Shown in pieces: positions 17,041 through 26,003 of a stretch of DNA of 47,503 bases. The stretch is taken from contig JALONN010000023.1 of assembly GCA_025454915.1 (NCBI GenBank), positions 1 to 47,503 of the forward strand, in the 5' to 3' direction. Both the position numbers and the translations under genes were made by a program. The first letter of the stretch is position 1, and each line of letters opens with the position of its first letter. This DNA is from Raineya sp. (GTDB lineage Bacteria > Bacteroidota > Bacteroidia > Cytophagales > Thermonemataceae). Below the pieces are notes generated by a model that was not told the DNA's origin, did not search any database, and saw nothing but the letters and a program-made list of their open reading frames with translations.

Positions 17041-18165
17041 TTAAACATCTAAAGGCATCTCCTTTAAGAATATTTCTTCAATTTTTCTTAAAGTGTAAAT
17101 TTGAGTAGTCTGATAATTGGAATGCCTCATTTGTTTCTGAATAAAATCTTTATTAAAATTCTTTTCAGTCATGATTTGAGCTGCTGTGTGTCTTAAACAA
17201 TGAGGACTGTAATCAGGTAGATACTTCTTAACAATATGATATATCTGATGATAGGTTAAACCTTGAAATAAATATCCCTCTTTTCTTTCAAAGATTATAT
17301 TTTCTAATAGTTGCTTTGAAGTATTGAAAAGCCTTATCTTTATTTTCTTATACTTTCCTTTGCCCAATACAGCCATGATATTAGAACCCAAATCTATATC
17401 CTCTATACACAAATTACATATTTCACTTGCTCTTAATCCTTCATGAGCTTGCAAAGAAATAATCAGCTTATCTTTCAACGATTCTATATTATCTAATAAA
17501 GTTTCTCTTTCCTGTAAAGATAAACTTTCTTTATAGTATCTGTCTTTATCAATTCTAAAGTTTTTCATAGATAAAATTTTACTGGTATCTGCCATTTGCA
17601 TTTCATCCATTCCTGAAATTAAGTCTTTTTGGTCAAGTAACCATCTGGTGAAAGCTTTGATAACTGATAAACGAGTATTCAAAGTAAACACACTTAATTT
17701 ACTGGTAAGACCCTGCTGAAGATATCTTTGCACAAGTATCTGACCAAAAGAAACATGATGTTCCTCCATATAAGAGAAGAAAAGATTCAATTCGCTCAGA
17801 TAGTTCTTTTTTGTTTTTTCATTTTTAAAATCATATTGGGCAAGGAATCTTAAAATATAGGGATGATTGCCTTTGTACCTGGATTCTGAAAGGAAATACC
17901 AATATCCAACAAAACCTTTTTGTTCACAATATTTCCTAAAAACATTCAAATAGCTTTTAATGGTAGTTTGCTGGAGATTTCTTGTGATGAGAAATTCTTC
18001 TATAGAGACTTTACTAACTGTAATTTGTTTTTCAATGCAAAAAAGGAGAAACTTTTTGAGATAACTCATTCTTTTTGCATCAGTTTTTTTTAGAGACATA
18101 GAGTAAAGTTTTAAAGTTTCATTTACCTCATGTTTGTCATGATTTTTCTGGATTATGGAAAGCAT
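17041..18165 (-). CDS. Tyrosine recombinase/integrase
   Basis: A 374-residue XerC/D-like or integron-like recombinase. The N-terminal half holds SAM-like core-binding helices (about residues 10-190). The catalytic part shows EGLRASEI (R245), GKGKYKK (K269/K271), HCLRHTAA (H322, R325), QMRHSNYQTTQIY (H348, nucleophile Y357), so the R-K-HxxR-H-Y set is complete. It is convergent with the conflict operon and sits just downstream of it, so it may have mobilised that operon. An alternative is a lone phase-variation recombinase. A long palindrome sits 42 bases upstream of its start. Confidence 0.85.
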   Translation of the reverse strand: MLSIIQKNHDKHEVNETLKLYSMSLKKTDAKRMSYLKKFLLFCIEKQITVSKVSIEEFLITRNLQQTTIKSYLNVFRKYCEQKGFVGYWYFLSESRYKGNHPYILRFLAQYDFKNEKTKKNYLSELNLFFSYMEEHHVSFGQILVQRYLQQGLTSKLSVFTLNTRLSVIKAFTRWLLDQKDLISGMDEMQMADTSKILSMKNFRIDKDRYYKESLSLQERETLLDNIESLKDKLIISLQAHEGLRASEICNLCIEDIDLGSNIMAVLGKGKYKKIKIRLFNTSKQLLENIIFERKEGYLFQGLTYHQIYHIVKKYLPDYSPHCLRHTAAQIMTEKNFNKDFIQKQMRHSNYQTTQIYTLRKIEEIFLKEMPLDV

Positions 18166-18206
18166 CTGTAAACAGTAAAAAATTTTTCTTTTAAAGTTAA
18201 ATTAAA

Positions 18207-18248
18207 ATTCCTATATAAACAAAGACTCCTTTGTTTATTTTTAGGAAT
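18207..18248. repeat. Imperfect palindrome upstream of the integrase
   Basis: Outer arms ATTCCTA (18207-18213) and TAGGAAT (18242-18248) enclose inner arms ATAAACAAAG (18215-18224) and CTTTGTTTAT (18229-18238) with a 4-base ACTC loop. Read on the plus strand the inner hairpin runs into TTTTT, so it might also act as a terminator. Its position 42 bases before the integrase start fits an operator or a recombinase binding site. Confidence 0.6.
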
Positions 18249-18654
18249 ACTTATATACATACTTATTTTAACAATCATAGATTCCATAATAAGTTTTGGA
18301 GGCATTGATAATAGCTACAATATTTTTAAGATAAATGGAAAAACTTCTCAGCTTGATTAAAACAGTAAATCAGAAGTCAGATACACCTAAAGAGCATTGT
18401 AAGAAAAATAAAACTCTATATACGTGAAGATTAGTACCTATAAGAAGTCAAAAGTTCGCTTCTCCACTCCTGTATTAAAAAACATAATACACTGATAACA
18501 AATAATTTAATTTTAAAATATTAGCATATTGTGTCTGATTTTGTGTCAAAAGTTTAATATTTTTTAGAATTTTTTTAAGTATCTATATTAAGAGCATGCT
18601 TAAAATCACCGTTTTTTTATGCGTATAATCATAAAGGAAATTTAGGTTCAGATA

Positions 18655-18662
18655 TATTTTTG
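18655..18662 (+). promoter_or_regulatory. Candidate -7 box for the nos operon
   Basis: TATTTTTG fits the Bacteroidota TAnnTTTG box and lies 24 bases before the ATG of the cytochrome c gene. No TTTG -33 element is obvious, so an activator may be needed; the Crp/Fnr-type gene at 25409 is a candidate. Confidence 0.4.
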
Positions 18663-18686
18663 TAGAAACTAAATTCCTTTATTCCA

Positions 18687-19205
18687 ATGAAATATATCCA
18701 TTTCTTCGCAGCAAGTCTGTTAATCTTTCTACTCTCCTGTGGGGGTAATAAAGAAACAACCATTACAGATAACACCAGCAACTCAACTCCTCATACAGAA
18801 AATGCTGGTAATGATGAAAACAAAGAAGATAAAAAATCAGGTTCATCCGAAAATTACGACCCAAAACGTGGTGAAGGCAAATTTACAGATGAAAATTTAA
18901 AAATTGGAGCATTAGATGCTACACTTGCTACCAAAGGAAAAGAAGTGGCAGATGTAAAATGTACATCTTGTCATAAACTTACAGATGAAAGATTAGTTGG
19001 ACCAGGCTGGAAAGGAGTTACACAACGCAGAAAGCCTGCTTGGATAATGAACTTTATCACCAATCCTGACCCTATGATAGACAAAGACCCTGAACTTCAA
19101 AAACAGTTAGAAATTTGTTTGGTTCGTATGCCAAATCAAAGTCTGGCTGAAGAAGAAGCAAGAGCTTTGGTTGAATTTATGCGTCAGAATGATGGTGTGA
19201 AATAA
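18687..19205 (+). CDS. Lipoprotein cytochrome c of the nos cluster
   Basis: The lipoprotein signal ends LLSC (Cys18), followed by a low-complexity Asn/Thr/Lys linker (about 20-65). A small monoheme cytochrome c domain then follows, with CTSCH at residues 92-96 binding heme c covalently; LVGPGWKGV and a later Met (RMPNQ) fit a class I cytochrome. It probably passes electrons to NosZ in the periplasm. nosZ follows within 30 bases, matching the cytochrome-nosZ order of many Bacteroidota. Confidence 0.85.
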   Translation: MKYIHFFAASLLIFLLSCGGNKETTITDNTSNSTPHTENAGNDENKEDKKSGSSENYDPKRGEGKFTDENLKIGALDATLATKGKEVADVKCTSCHKLTDERLVGPGWKGVTQRRKPAWIMNFITNPDPMIDKDPELQKQLEICLVRMPNQSLAEEEARALVEFMRQNDGVK

Positions 19206-19235
19206 TAAAACTTGTACTTAACTAATCAAAATTTT

Positions 19236-21215
19236 ATGAAATTATCTTATTTCCTCTCAATAGCAGTTACAACAGCATTTGTTTATGGTTGTAAACCTAA
19301 AAATACCAACACTGCTGTAACAGGCGATGCAGCAAGCAAAGCTTATGTAGCTCCAGGAAAACACGACCAGTTTTACAATTTTGTAAGTGGTGGATTTAGT
19401 GGACAGCTAAGCGTTTATGGCTTACCTAGTGGTAGACTCTTTCGTGTTATTCCTGTTTTTTCTGTTGATCCCGAAAAAGGATGGGGATATAGTGAAGAAA
19501 CCATTCCTATGCTTAACACCTCACATGGTTTTGTGCCTTGGGATGATTTACACCATACAGAGTTATCTCAGACTAATGGAGAAGTAGATGGTCGTTGGGT
19601 TTTTGGAAATGGGAACAATACACCAAGAGTTGCTCGTATAGATTTGAGAACTTTCAGAACAAATGAAATCATAGAGTTGCCTAATAGTGCTGGTAATCAC
19701 TCATCCCCCTTTATTACAGAAAATACAGAATATGTTGTAGCTGGTACACGTTTCAGTGTTCCTCCTGATCAAAATACAGATGTTCCCATTGATTCCTATA
19801 AAGAAAATTTCAAAGGATATATCAGTTTTATCAGTGTTGGTAAAGAAAAAGGAAACATGGATATTGCTTTTCAACTTGAATGTCCTGGGGTAAACTTTGA
19901 TTTAAGCCATGCTGGAAAAGGTAAATCCCATGGTTGGTTCTTTTTCTCCTGTTATAACAGTGAACAAGCCAATACTTTGTTAGAAGTAAATGCCTCTCAG
20001 AAAGATAAAGATTTTATTATGGCTGTAAACTGGAAAAAAGCCGAAGAATACATCAAAGCAGGAAAAGGTACAAAACAAAAAGCTCGTTATGCACATAATG
20101 TTTGGAATGAAGAAACTCATTCTGCTACTTCTACTATCAAAGAAGAGGTAACAGTGCTTAATATCAAGGAATTCCCAGATATATGTTACATGATACCCTG
20201 TCCCAAATCTCCACATGGCTGTGATGTAGATCCAACAGGTGAATATATTGTAGGGAGTGGAAAATTAGCAGCCCTTATTCCTGTTTTTAGCTTTACAAAA
20301 TTACAAGATGCCATTGCTAAAAAAACATTTGAAGGTGATTATCAGGGTATTCCTGTGGTTAAATATGATGCTGCTCTACATGGAGAAGTAAAAAAACCAG
20401 GGCTTGGGCCATTGCATACAGAGTTTGATGCCAATGGCCATGCTTACACTTCATTCTTTGTATCTTCTGAAGTGGTTAAATGGAATATTAAAGAGCTAAA
20501 AGTTTTAGATAGAGTATCAACATTTTATTCTGTGGGGCATTTGTGTGTTCCTGGTGGTGATAGCAAAAAGCCTTTTGGTAAATATATGATTGCCTATAAT
20601 AAAATTACAAAAGACAGATATATTCCTACAGGTCCAGAACTTTCTCAAAGTGCTCAGCTTTTTGATATTAGTGGTGATAAAATGCAGTTAATCTTGGATT
20701 TCCCGACTATTGGAGAGCCTCATTATGCACAAGCTGCTCCTACAGATTTGATTGCTAAAAATTCTCTTAAAATTTTCAAAATTGGTGAAAATAAGCATCC
20801 TTATGTTGCTAAAGGGGAGCAAGAAACAAAAGTTGTTCGAGAAGGTAAGAAAGTGCATGTGTATATGACTGCTATTCGATCACACTTAACTCCAGATAAT
20901 ATAGAAGGTATTAAGCTAGGAGATGAAGTCTATTTCCATATTACAAATTTAGAGCAGGATTGGGATGTTCCACATGGTTTTGCAGTAAAAGGAGCTAGTA
21001 ATGCCGAATTATTGATTATGCCTGGTGAAACCTCTACACTCAAATGGGTTCCTGATAGAATAGGTATGTTCCCTATTTACTGTACAGATTTCTGTAGTGC
21101 TTTGCATCAAGAAATGCAGGGATATGTGCGAGTATCTCCTGCTGGTAGCAATGTTCCTCTTAAATATGGTATTGGAAACAAATTCTCTGGGCAAGATGCC
21201 ACAGCTAAAAAATAA
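19236..21215 (+). CDS. nosZ: Nitrous oxide reductase, clade II (Sec/lipoprotein type)
   Basis: NosZ reduces N2O to N2 in the periplasm. The ATG at 19236 gives a lipoprotein-like signal peptide (SIAVTTAFVYGC) without the twin-Arg motif, as in clade II enzymes; a TTG at 19212 is in frame but less likely. The seven-bladed propeller has the CuZ histidine motifs DDLHHTEL (H106, H107), AHNVW, SPHGCDVDPTG and HAYTSFF. The C-terminal cupredoxin domain holds the CuA site: DVPHGF, then C616-TDF-C620-SAL-H624-QE-M627. All copper ligands appear present, so the enzyme should be active. It follows the cytochrome c gene and precedes a strong hairpin. Confidence 0.95.
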   Translation: MKLSYFLSIAVTTAFVYGCKPKNTNTAVTGDAASKAYVAPGKHDQFYNFVSGGFSGQLSVYGLPSGRLFRVIPVFSVDPEKGWGYSEETIPMLNTSHGFVPWDDLHHTELSQTNGEVDGRWVFGNGNNTPRVARIDLRTFRTNEIIELPNSAGNHSSPFITENTEYVVAGTRFSVPPDQNTDVPIDSYKENFKGYISFISVGKEKGNMDIAFQLECPGVNFDLSHAGKGKSHGWFFFSCYNSEQANTLLEVNASQKDKDFIMAVNWKKAEEYIKAGKGTKQKARYAHNVWNEETHSATSTIKEEVTVLNIKEFPDICYMIPCPKSPHGCDVDPTGEYIVGSGKLAALIPVFSFTKLQDAIAKKTFEGDYQGIPVVKYDAALHGEVKKPGLGPLHTEFDANGHAYTSFFVSSEVVKWNIKELKVLDRVSTFYSVGHLCVPGGDSKKPFGKYMIAYNKITKDRYIPTGPELSQSAQLFDISGDKMQLILDFPTIGEPHYAQAAPTDLIAKNSLKIFKIGENKHPYVAKGEQETKVVREGKKVHVYMTAIRSHLTPDNIEGIKLGDEVYFHITNLEQDWDVPHGFAVKGASNAELLIMPGETSTLKWVPDRIGMFPIYCTDFCSALHQEMQGYVRVSPAGSNVPLKYGIGNKFSGQDATAKK

Positions 21216-21223
21216 AGTAGCTC

Positions 21224-21256
21224 AGTTGGGCTAAAATGTTTAGTCCAACTTTTTAT
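21224..21256 (+). terminator. Hairpin with T tract between nosZ and the maturation genes
   Basis: AGTTGG-g-CTAAA (21224-21235) pairs with TTTAG-t-CCAACT (21239-21250) around an ATG loop, giving a 12-bp stem with one G-T wobble, followed by TTTTTAT. This is a good intrinsic terminator 8 bases after the nosZ stop. Read-through would set the ratio of NosZ to its maturation proteins, unless a promoter lies downstream. Confidence 0.8.
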
Positions 21257-21275
21257 CACTCAAAGGTGGCTTTCT

Positions 21276-22298
21276 ATGAAATCAGTTTCTCACATCTCTT
21301 GGTGTTCTAAAATAATGCTTTTTATTGCAAGTATTTTATTCATCACCACCCTTTTTTTTCCTATTTGGCAGATAGAATTAGATGCTCCACAATATCCAGA
21401 AGGTTTAGCTCTCAAAATCTGGGCAAATGCTATTGGTGGAGATGTTGAAATTATCAATGGTTTGAATCATTACATTGGTATGAAAACACTTCATACCAAA
21501 GATTTTATAGAATTCACCTTATTGCCTTATTTTATAGGAGGATTTGCTTTATTAAGTATAATGGTCATCATACTTAATAAAAAAAGAGTTTTATCCTTTT
21601 TGTTAATAGCTTTTATCCTTTTTGGGATACTTTCAATGGTAGATTTTTATCGTTGGAATTACGATTATGGACATAACCTTGATCCCAATGCAGCTATCAA
21701 AGTTCCAGGAATGGCTTATCAGCCTCCATTAATTGGCTATAAACAACTGCTCAATTTTGGAGCTTACTCTATTCCTGATGTAGGAGGATGGATGCTTTTG
21801 GGAGCTGGTGTACTTATTTTGGGGGCAACTGCCTTTGAATATCAATGGGTACAAAGATATATTTTTAGAAAGAAAAGAAATCTTGCGAAAGTATGTGCTT
21901 TATTGCTATTGGTTTCTTGTAATACAAATCAGCCTGAAGAAATTAAACTCAATTATGATAAATGTATTTCCTGCAAAATGACCATTTCAGATAGCCGTTT
22001 TGCATCAGCTATTCTTACAGAAAAAGGTAAAACACTTAAATTTGATGATGTTTCGTGTCTTGTAAGATATACAAAAGAGCAAAAAATTAGTTATAAGGGC
22101 ATATTTGTAGCAGACTATTTAGAGCCTCATAATAAACTTCTGGATATAAAAAATGCTATCTGCATAGAGAGTCCAAAAATTAAAAGTCCAATGCGTGGAG
22201 ATATTGCAGTATTCTCTTCCAATTCAAAAAACCAAGATTATATCAAAGCTTTTGAAGCTAAGAAATTGACTTGGATAGATATTTTGAACAAATTCTAA
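21276..22298 (+). CDS. nosL: Membrane protein fused to NosL copper chaperone
   Basis: Residues 1-195 form a four-helix membrane protein (about 13-31, 81-100, 105-122, 172-190) like the separate membrane gene between nosZ and nosL in Bacteroidota. Residues about 200-340 are NosL: YDKCISCKMTISDSRFA (C230, C233, M235, the Cu(I) site), then KFDDVSCLVRY and FVADYLEP. Between them LLLLVSC (C215) looks like a leftover lipobox, and no Met or usual start codon lies just ahead of it, which points to an in-frame fusion of two once-separate genes. NosL delivers copper to apo-NosZ. The orientation of the fused domain would be periplasmic. Confidence 0.8.
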   Translation: MKSVSHISWCSKIMLFIASILFITTLFFPIWQIELDAPQYPEGLALKIWANAIGGDVEIINGLNHYIGMKTLHTKDFIEFTLLPYFIGGFALLSIMVIILNKKRVLSFLLIAFILFGILSMVDFYRWNYDYGHNLDPNAAIKVPGMAYQPPLIGYKQLLNFGAYSIPDVGGWMLLGAGVLILGATAFEYQWVQRYIFRKKRNLAKVCALLLLVSCNTNQPEEIKLNYDKCISCKMTISDSRFASAILTEKGKTLKFDDVSCLVRYTKEQKISYKGIFVADYLEPHNKLLDIKNAICIESPKIKSPMRGDIAVFSSNSKNQDYIKAFEAKKLTWIDILNKF

Positions 22299-22306
22299 GA
22301 TTTTTT

Positions 22307-23545
22307 ATGTATCCTATATCTTTGATAGCAATTTTGTTACTGAATGTTTTTGGGCTTTGTCAAGTTCAAGCCAATACTATATGGATTATCCAAAAAGGTA
22401 TAAGCTTAAAAAAAACAATTGCTCAAATAAAAGATGGAGATACCATTATTGTAAAAAAAGGTTTTTATCAAGAAGGAAATATCGTTATTAATAAATCTAT
22501 TGTACTTCTTGGAGAGGACTATCCCATTTTAGATGGAGAAAATAAACACGAAATATTTACCATTACAGCTCCTCATGTAATCATCAAAGGATTTAAACTT
22601 CAAAATTGTGGCAATAGTAGCCTCAACGATTTAGCAGCTATAAAAGTATTAAATACACATCATGTTCAGATTATAGATAATCAATTAAAGAATAATTTTT
22701 TTGGAATCTATCTCTCCTATGTCCAAAATAGTTTAATAAAGAATAACAAAGTTGTTTCAAATGCAACTACAGAACTACATTCTGGCAATGGTATCCATTG
22801 TTGGAAAAGTGATAGCCTTCAGATCATTGGGAATACAATTGAAGGACACCGAGATGGTATTTATTTTGAATTTGTAACTCATTCTATTATTTGGAGAAAT
22901 ACAGCCTCTAAAAATGTTCGTTATGGTTTACATTTTATGTTCTCTAATGATGATGCCTATATTACCAATCATTTTAAAAATAATGGAGCAGGGGTAGCAG
23001 TAATGTTTACTAAGAATGTAAAAATGTTCAATAATTTTTTTGAAGAAAACTGGGGAGATGCAGCTTATGGGCTATTACTCAAAGAAATATCCGATAGTTA
23101 TTTATTGGGGAATTTTTTTCGTAAAAACACTTCTGGAATATACATGGAGGGTACAAATAGAATTAAAGTAAAGAGAAATGTTTTTAGGAATAATGGTTGG
23201 GCAATGCAGATACAAGCAAGTTGTATGGAAAATATCATTCAAGAAAATAATTTTTTAGGTAATTCTTTTGATGTATCAACTAATGGGAGTGTAGTATTAA
23301 ATACATTTTTAAAAAATTATTGGGATAAATATGAAGGTTATGACCTCAATAAAGATGCTATTGGAGATGTGCCCTATCGCCCTTTGAGTCTATTTAGTAT
23401 TATGGTAGAGAAAAATAATTCTTCTATGCTTTTATACAGAAGTTTTATGGTTACCCTTCTAGATAAATCAGAGAAAATTCTGCCAAGTATCACACCCGAT
23501 AATTTTATAGACAATCAACCACTTATGAAGCCCTTACCCTTATGA
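22307..23545 (+). CDS. nosD: NosD, periplasmic beta-helix maturation protein
   Basis: The ATG at 22307 gives a signal peptide (SLIAILLLNVFGLCQVQA); an in-frame TTG at 22271 lies inside nosL. The mature part has parallel beta-helix (PbH1/CASH) repeats, such as NSLIKNNKVVSN, GNGIHCWKSDSLQIIGNTIEGHRDGIYFEF and SGIYMEGTNRIKVKRNVF, and ends with NYWDKYEGYDLNKDAIGDVPYRP, a typical NosD tail. NosD works with the NosFY transporter in CuZ site assembly of NosZ. It starts 8 bases after nosL and overlaps nosF by 4 bases. Confidence 0.9.
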   Translation: MYPISLIAILLLNVFGLCQVQANTIWIIQKGISLKKTIAQIKDGDTIIVKKGFYQEGNIVINKSIVLLGEDYPILDGENKHEIFTITAPHVIIKGFKLQNCGNSSLNDLAAIKVLNTHHVQIIDNQLKNNFFGIYLSYVQNSLIKNNKVVSNATTELHSGNGIHCWKSDSLQIIGNTIEGHRDGIYFEFVTHSIIWRNTASKNVRYGLHFMFSNDDAYITNHFKNNGAGVAVMFTKNVKMFNNFFEENWGDAAYGLLLKEISDSYLLGNFFRKNTSGIYMEGTNRIKVKRNVFRNNGWAMQIQASCMENIIQENNFLGNSFDVSTNGSVVLNTFLKNYWDKYEGYDLNKDAIGDVPYRPLSLFSIMVEKNNSSMLLYRSFMVTLLDKSEKILPSITPDNFIDNQPLMKPLPL

Positions 23546-24252
23546 TTCGCCTTGAGAATATATCTAAACGATTTGGGAAACTTCAAGCACTCAAGCAGGT
23601 ATCTATTCATTTTGAATCAAATTCTTGTGTGGCTCTAATAGGTCCTAATGCTTGTGGTAAAACGACACTCATCAAGAGCATTTTGGGAATGGTTATTCCT
23701 GATAGTGGCTATATCTATTTCAAAGAAAAAAGTATTAAGAATGATTTTTTATATCGTCAGGAAATAGGCTACATGCCACAAATAGGAAGGTATCCAGAAC
23801 ACATGAGTATTGGAAAAGTACTGGAAATGATTCAAAATATTCGTAAAAAAACAGAATATGATGATGAGTTATTGAGAACCTTTCAAATAGATAAGATGTA
23901 TGACAAAAAAATGCACACTCTTTCTGGTGGTACAAGACAAAAAGTAAGTGCCGTTTTAGCATTTTTATTTAATCCTGATGTACTTATTCTAGATGAGCCT
24001 ACAGCTGGACTTGACCCTTTAGCATCAGAAATCTTAAAAGATAAAATCATCAAAGAAAAGAAAAAAGGTAAACTGATTTTAATTACATCTCATCAATTAA
24101 GCGAATTAGATGATTTGGTTACTGAAATTGTATTAATGCAAGAAGGGAATGTTCATTTCCATTATCCTGTTGAAACACTACAAAAACAAACTAAAGAAGA
24201 ACGCATTTCTAAGGCTATTGCAAAAATTTTAAAACAGCAACAATATGTTTAG
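23542..24252 (+). CDS. nosF: NosF, ABC transporter ATP-binding protein
   Basis: A 236-residue ATPase with Walker A GPNACGKTT (34-42), Q-loop near YMPQIG (78-82), signature LSGG (127-130), Walker B VLILDEP (147-153) and the switch His in TSHQLSEL. It powers the NosY permease for NosZ copper/sulfur centre assembly. It overlaps nosD by 4 bases (ATGA) and nosY by 8 bases. Confidence 0.93.
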   Translation: MIRLENISKRFGKLQALKQVSIHFESNSCVALIGPNACGKTTLIKSILGMVIPDSGYIYFKEKSIKNDFLYRQEIGYMPQIGRYPEHMSIGKVLEMIQNIRKKTEYDDELLRTFQIDKMYDKKMHTLSGGTRQKVSAVLAFLFNPDVLILDEPTAGLDPLASEILKDKIIKEKKKGKLILITSHQLSELDDLVTEIVLMQEGNVHFHYPVETLQKQTKEERISKAIAKILKQQQYV

Positions 24253-25012
24253 TATAGTTCGATTAATAGTCTCTGATATAGTCAAAAATAAGATAGTAAT
24301 AGTTTACACTTTATTATTGGCTATACTTTCTTGGAGTGCTTTTATGCTTGAAGATAACCAAAATAAAGGTATTTTGACCTTGTTAAATATTATTTTGCTA
24401 ACTATTCCTCTTGTTTCTATCTTATTTACAGCTATTTATATCTACAATAGCAATGAGTTTATAGAATTATTAGTAAGCCAACCCCTTAGAAGAAATAAGA
24501 TATGGATTAGTTTGTTTTGGGGTATATCAGGAAGCCTTTTGTTTGCTTTTTTACTCAGTACAGGAATCCCCCTAATCCTATTTGCAGACCTTAAACTTGG
24601 TTTGATAATGCTGGGTGTGGGTTGTATGATTACTCTTATTTGTGTAGCCATTGCTTTTGTAAGCACAACATTTACAAGAGATAAAGCCAAAGGAATAGGA
24701 ATTGTAATAGTTTTATGGCTCTATTTTGCACTTTTATTTGATTCTCTGATATTATTCATTCTTTTTGAATTTGCAGATTATCCCATTGAGAAGCCTATGC
24801 TTTTCATGGTGGCATTAAATCCTCTAGATATCGGTCGTATTCTTATTCTTTTGCATTTAGATGTTTCTGCCATGATGGGCTACACAGGAGCTATTTTTAG
24901 GGAAGTTTTAGGGAGTATAACGGGAATACTCATAGCATTTATATTGCTTATATTATGGACTGTTGTACCTTTTTGGATTTCATTAATCAAGTTTAATCAC
25001 AAAGACTTATAA
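24245..25012 (+). CDS. nosY: NosY, ABC transporter permease
   Basis: A 255-residue membrane protein with about six helices (such as ILTLLNIILLTIPLVSILF, GISGSLLFAFLLSTGIPLI, GILIAFILLILWTVVPFW). It carries the SQPLRRNKIWISLFWG cytoplasmic coupling motif typical of NosY/ABC-2 permeases. It partners NosF and NosD in NosZ maturation. It overlaps nosF by 8 bases. Confidence 0.88.
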   Translation: MFSIVRLIVSDIVKNKIVIVYTLLLAILSWSAFMLEDNQNKGILTLLNIILLTIPLVSILFTAIYIYNSNEFIELLVSQPLRRNKIWISLFWGISGSLLFAFLLSTGIPLILFADLKLGLIMLGVGCMITLICVAIAFVSTTFTRDKAKGIGIVIVLWLYFALLFDSLILFILFEFADYPIEKPMLFMVALNPLDIGRILILLHLDVSAMMGYTGAIFREVLGSITGILIAFILLILWTVVPFWISLIKFNHKDL

Positions 25013-25025
25013 TCCTTTCCAGTTT

Positions 25026-25397
25026 ATGAAAACAGATATTCTCAATATAGAAGATATTAAACATTTAATAGATACTTTCTACGAAAAAGTAAGGAAAGAT
25101 ACTGTTATAAGTCATTTTTTTACAGAAGTAGTAACCGTAGATTGGGAAAAACATTTACCCATCATGTATAAATTCTGGTCTAATATTCTTTTCAATATAG
25201 GCGAATATACAGGAAATCCCATGCAAAAGCATTTGAATTTACATAAAAAAAGTCCTATGAGAATGCAGGACTTCCAACATTGGTTACAATTATTTACAGA
25301 AACTACTGACGAGCTTTTTGAGGGAATTAATGCTGAAATAATAAAGCAGAGAGCAACTAGCATTGCTACTGTTATGCAAGCCAAAATTTATGCCTAA
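25026..25397 (+). CDS. Group III truncated hemoglobin
   Basis: A 123-residue globin of the trHb3 type: IKHLIDTFYEKVRKD, HLPIMYKFWSNILFNIGEYTGNPM, HLNLHKKSPM and FQHWLQLFTETTDELFEG. His in FQHWLQLF is the likely proximal heme ligand and the YTGNPM loop is characteristic. Such globins bind O2 and NO and are common near N-oxide genes, so NO detoxification or sensing is likely. It follows nosY by 13 bases. Confidence 0.88.
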   Translation: MKTDILNIEDIKHLIDTFYEKVRKDTVISHFFTEVVTVDWEKHLPIMYKFWSNILFNIGEYTGNPMQKHLNLHKKSPMRMQDFQHWLQLFTETTDELFEGINAEIIKQRATSIATVMQAKIYA

Positions 25398-25408
25398 AAC
25401 TGAGATAT

Positions 25409-26002
25409 ATGGATATTGAAATTGACATATTGCTTGCTTGGGGAGGTATCAAAAAGAAATATCCCAAAAATGCTCTTATTTTTCAACAAGACGAATTGGC
25501 AAAAAACTATTTTCAAATTGTAGAAGGTAAAGTAAAAATGTATAGTCTCAATGAAGAAGGTAAAGAACTTATACAAGGTATCTTCACAGAGGGACATAGT
25601 TTTGGAGAACCTCCACTGTTTATCAATGAAAAATATCCTTCTACAGCTTGTGCTATGCAAGATGCTGTTGTTATTCGTTTGCCCAAAGATTTCTTTTTTG
25701 AGATGTTAGATAACTACCCCATTATCCAAAGAAAAATGATGCAAATACTTGCTAGAAAAGCCTTTACAAAAGCATGTTCTGCAAGAGATATTATTAATGT
25801 GAAACCAGAAATTCGTATAAAAAATTTCTTAGATAACTATAAAGCACAACAAAACCAAGATAAAGGAAAAGTTCTTATCCCTTATACACGCCAAGAAATT
25901 GCTGATTGTGTTGGTTTGCGAGTAGAAACGGTGATACGTACCCTAAAACAAATGCAAAAAGAACAAAAACTGGAAATTACCAAACACAAAATTTACTATT
26001 GA
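25409..26002 (+). CDS. Crp/Fnr-family transcriptional regulator
   Basis: An N-terminal cyclic-nucleotide-binding-like beta-roll (about 15-115: GIKKKYPKNALIFQQDELAKNYFQIVEGKVKMY) and a C-terminal helix-turn-helix (TRQEIADCVGLRVETVIRTLKQMQ, about 155-180) make this a Crp/Fnr protein. It lacks the N-terminal Cys cluster of FNR, so it does not look like an Fe-S oxygen sensor. A heme/NO-sensing DNR-type role is possible given the neighbours. It sits 11 bases after the globin gene and 1 base before the next, so it probably controls this cluster. Confidence 0.85.
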   Translation: MDIEIDILLAWGGIKKKYPKNALIFQQDELAKNYFQIVEGKVKMYSLNEEGKELIQGIFTEGHSFGEPPLFINEKYPSTACAMQDAVVIRLPKDFFFEMLDNYPIIQRKMMQILARKAFTKACSARDIINVKPEIRIKNFLDNYKAQQNQDKGKVLIPYTRQEIADCVGLRVETVIRTLKQMQKEQKLEITKHKIYY

Positions 26003-26003
26003 T

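Larger units (their letters stand above)
18166..18686. other. Non-coding spacer between integrase and nos cluster
   Basis: 521 bases without a convincing gene. It holds a 42-base imperfect palindrome (18207-18248), a 7-bp inverted repeat TGTATTA/TAATACA (18471-18491) and a -7-like box TATTTTTG (18655-18662) ahead of the cytochrome c gene. I looked for a TTGAT-N4-ATCAA Fnr-type site near the nos start and did not find one. Confidence 0.6.

Noticed and set aside
18471..18491. Inverted repeat TGTATTA/TAATACA as an operator
   Set aside because: A 7-bp AT-rich dyad is likely by chance in such AT-rich DNA, and it is far from both flanking starts.
18580..18686. Fnr-type operator (TTGAT-N4-ATCAA) upstream of the nos genes
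   Set aside because: I searched by eye and found no good match, so regulation by the Crp/Fnr protein is only inferred from position.
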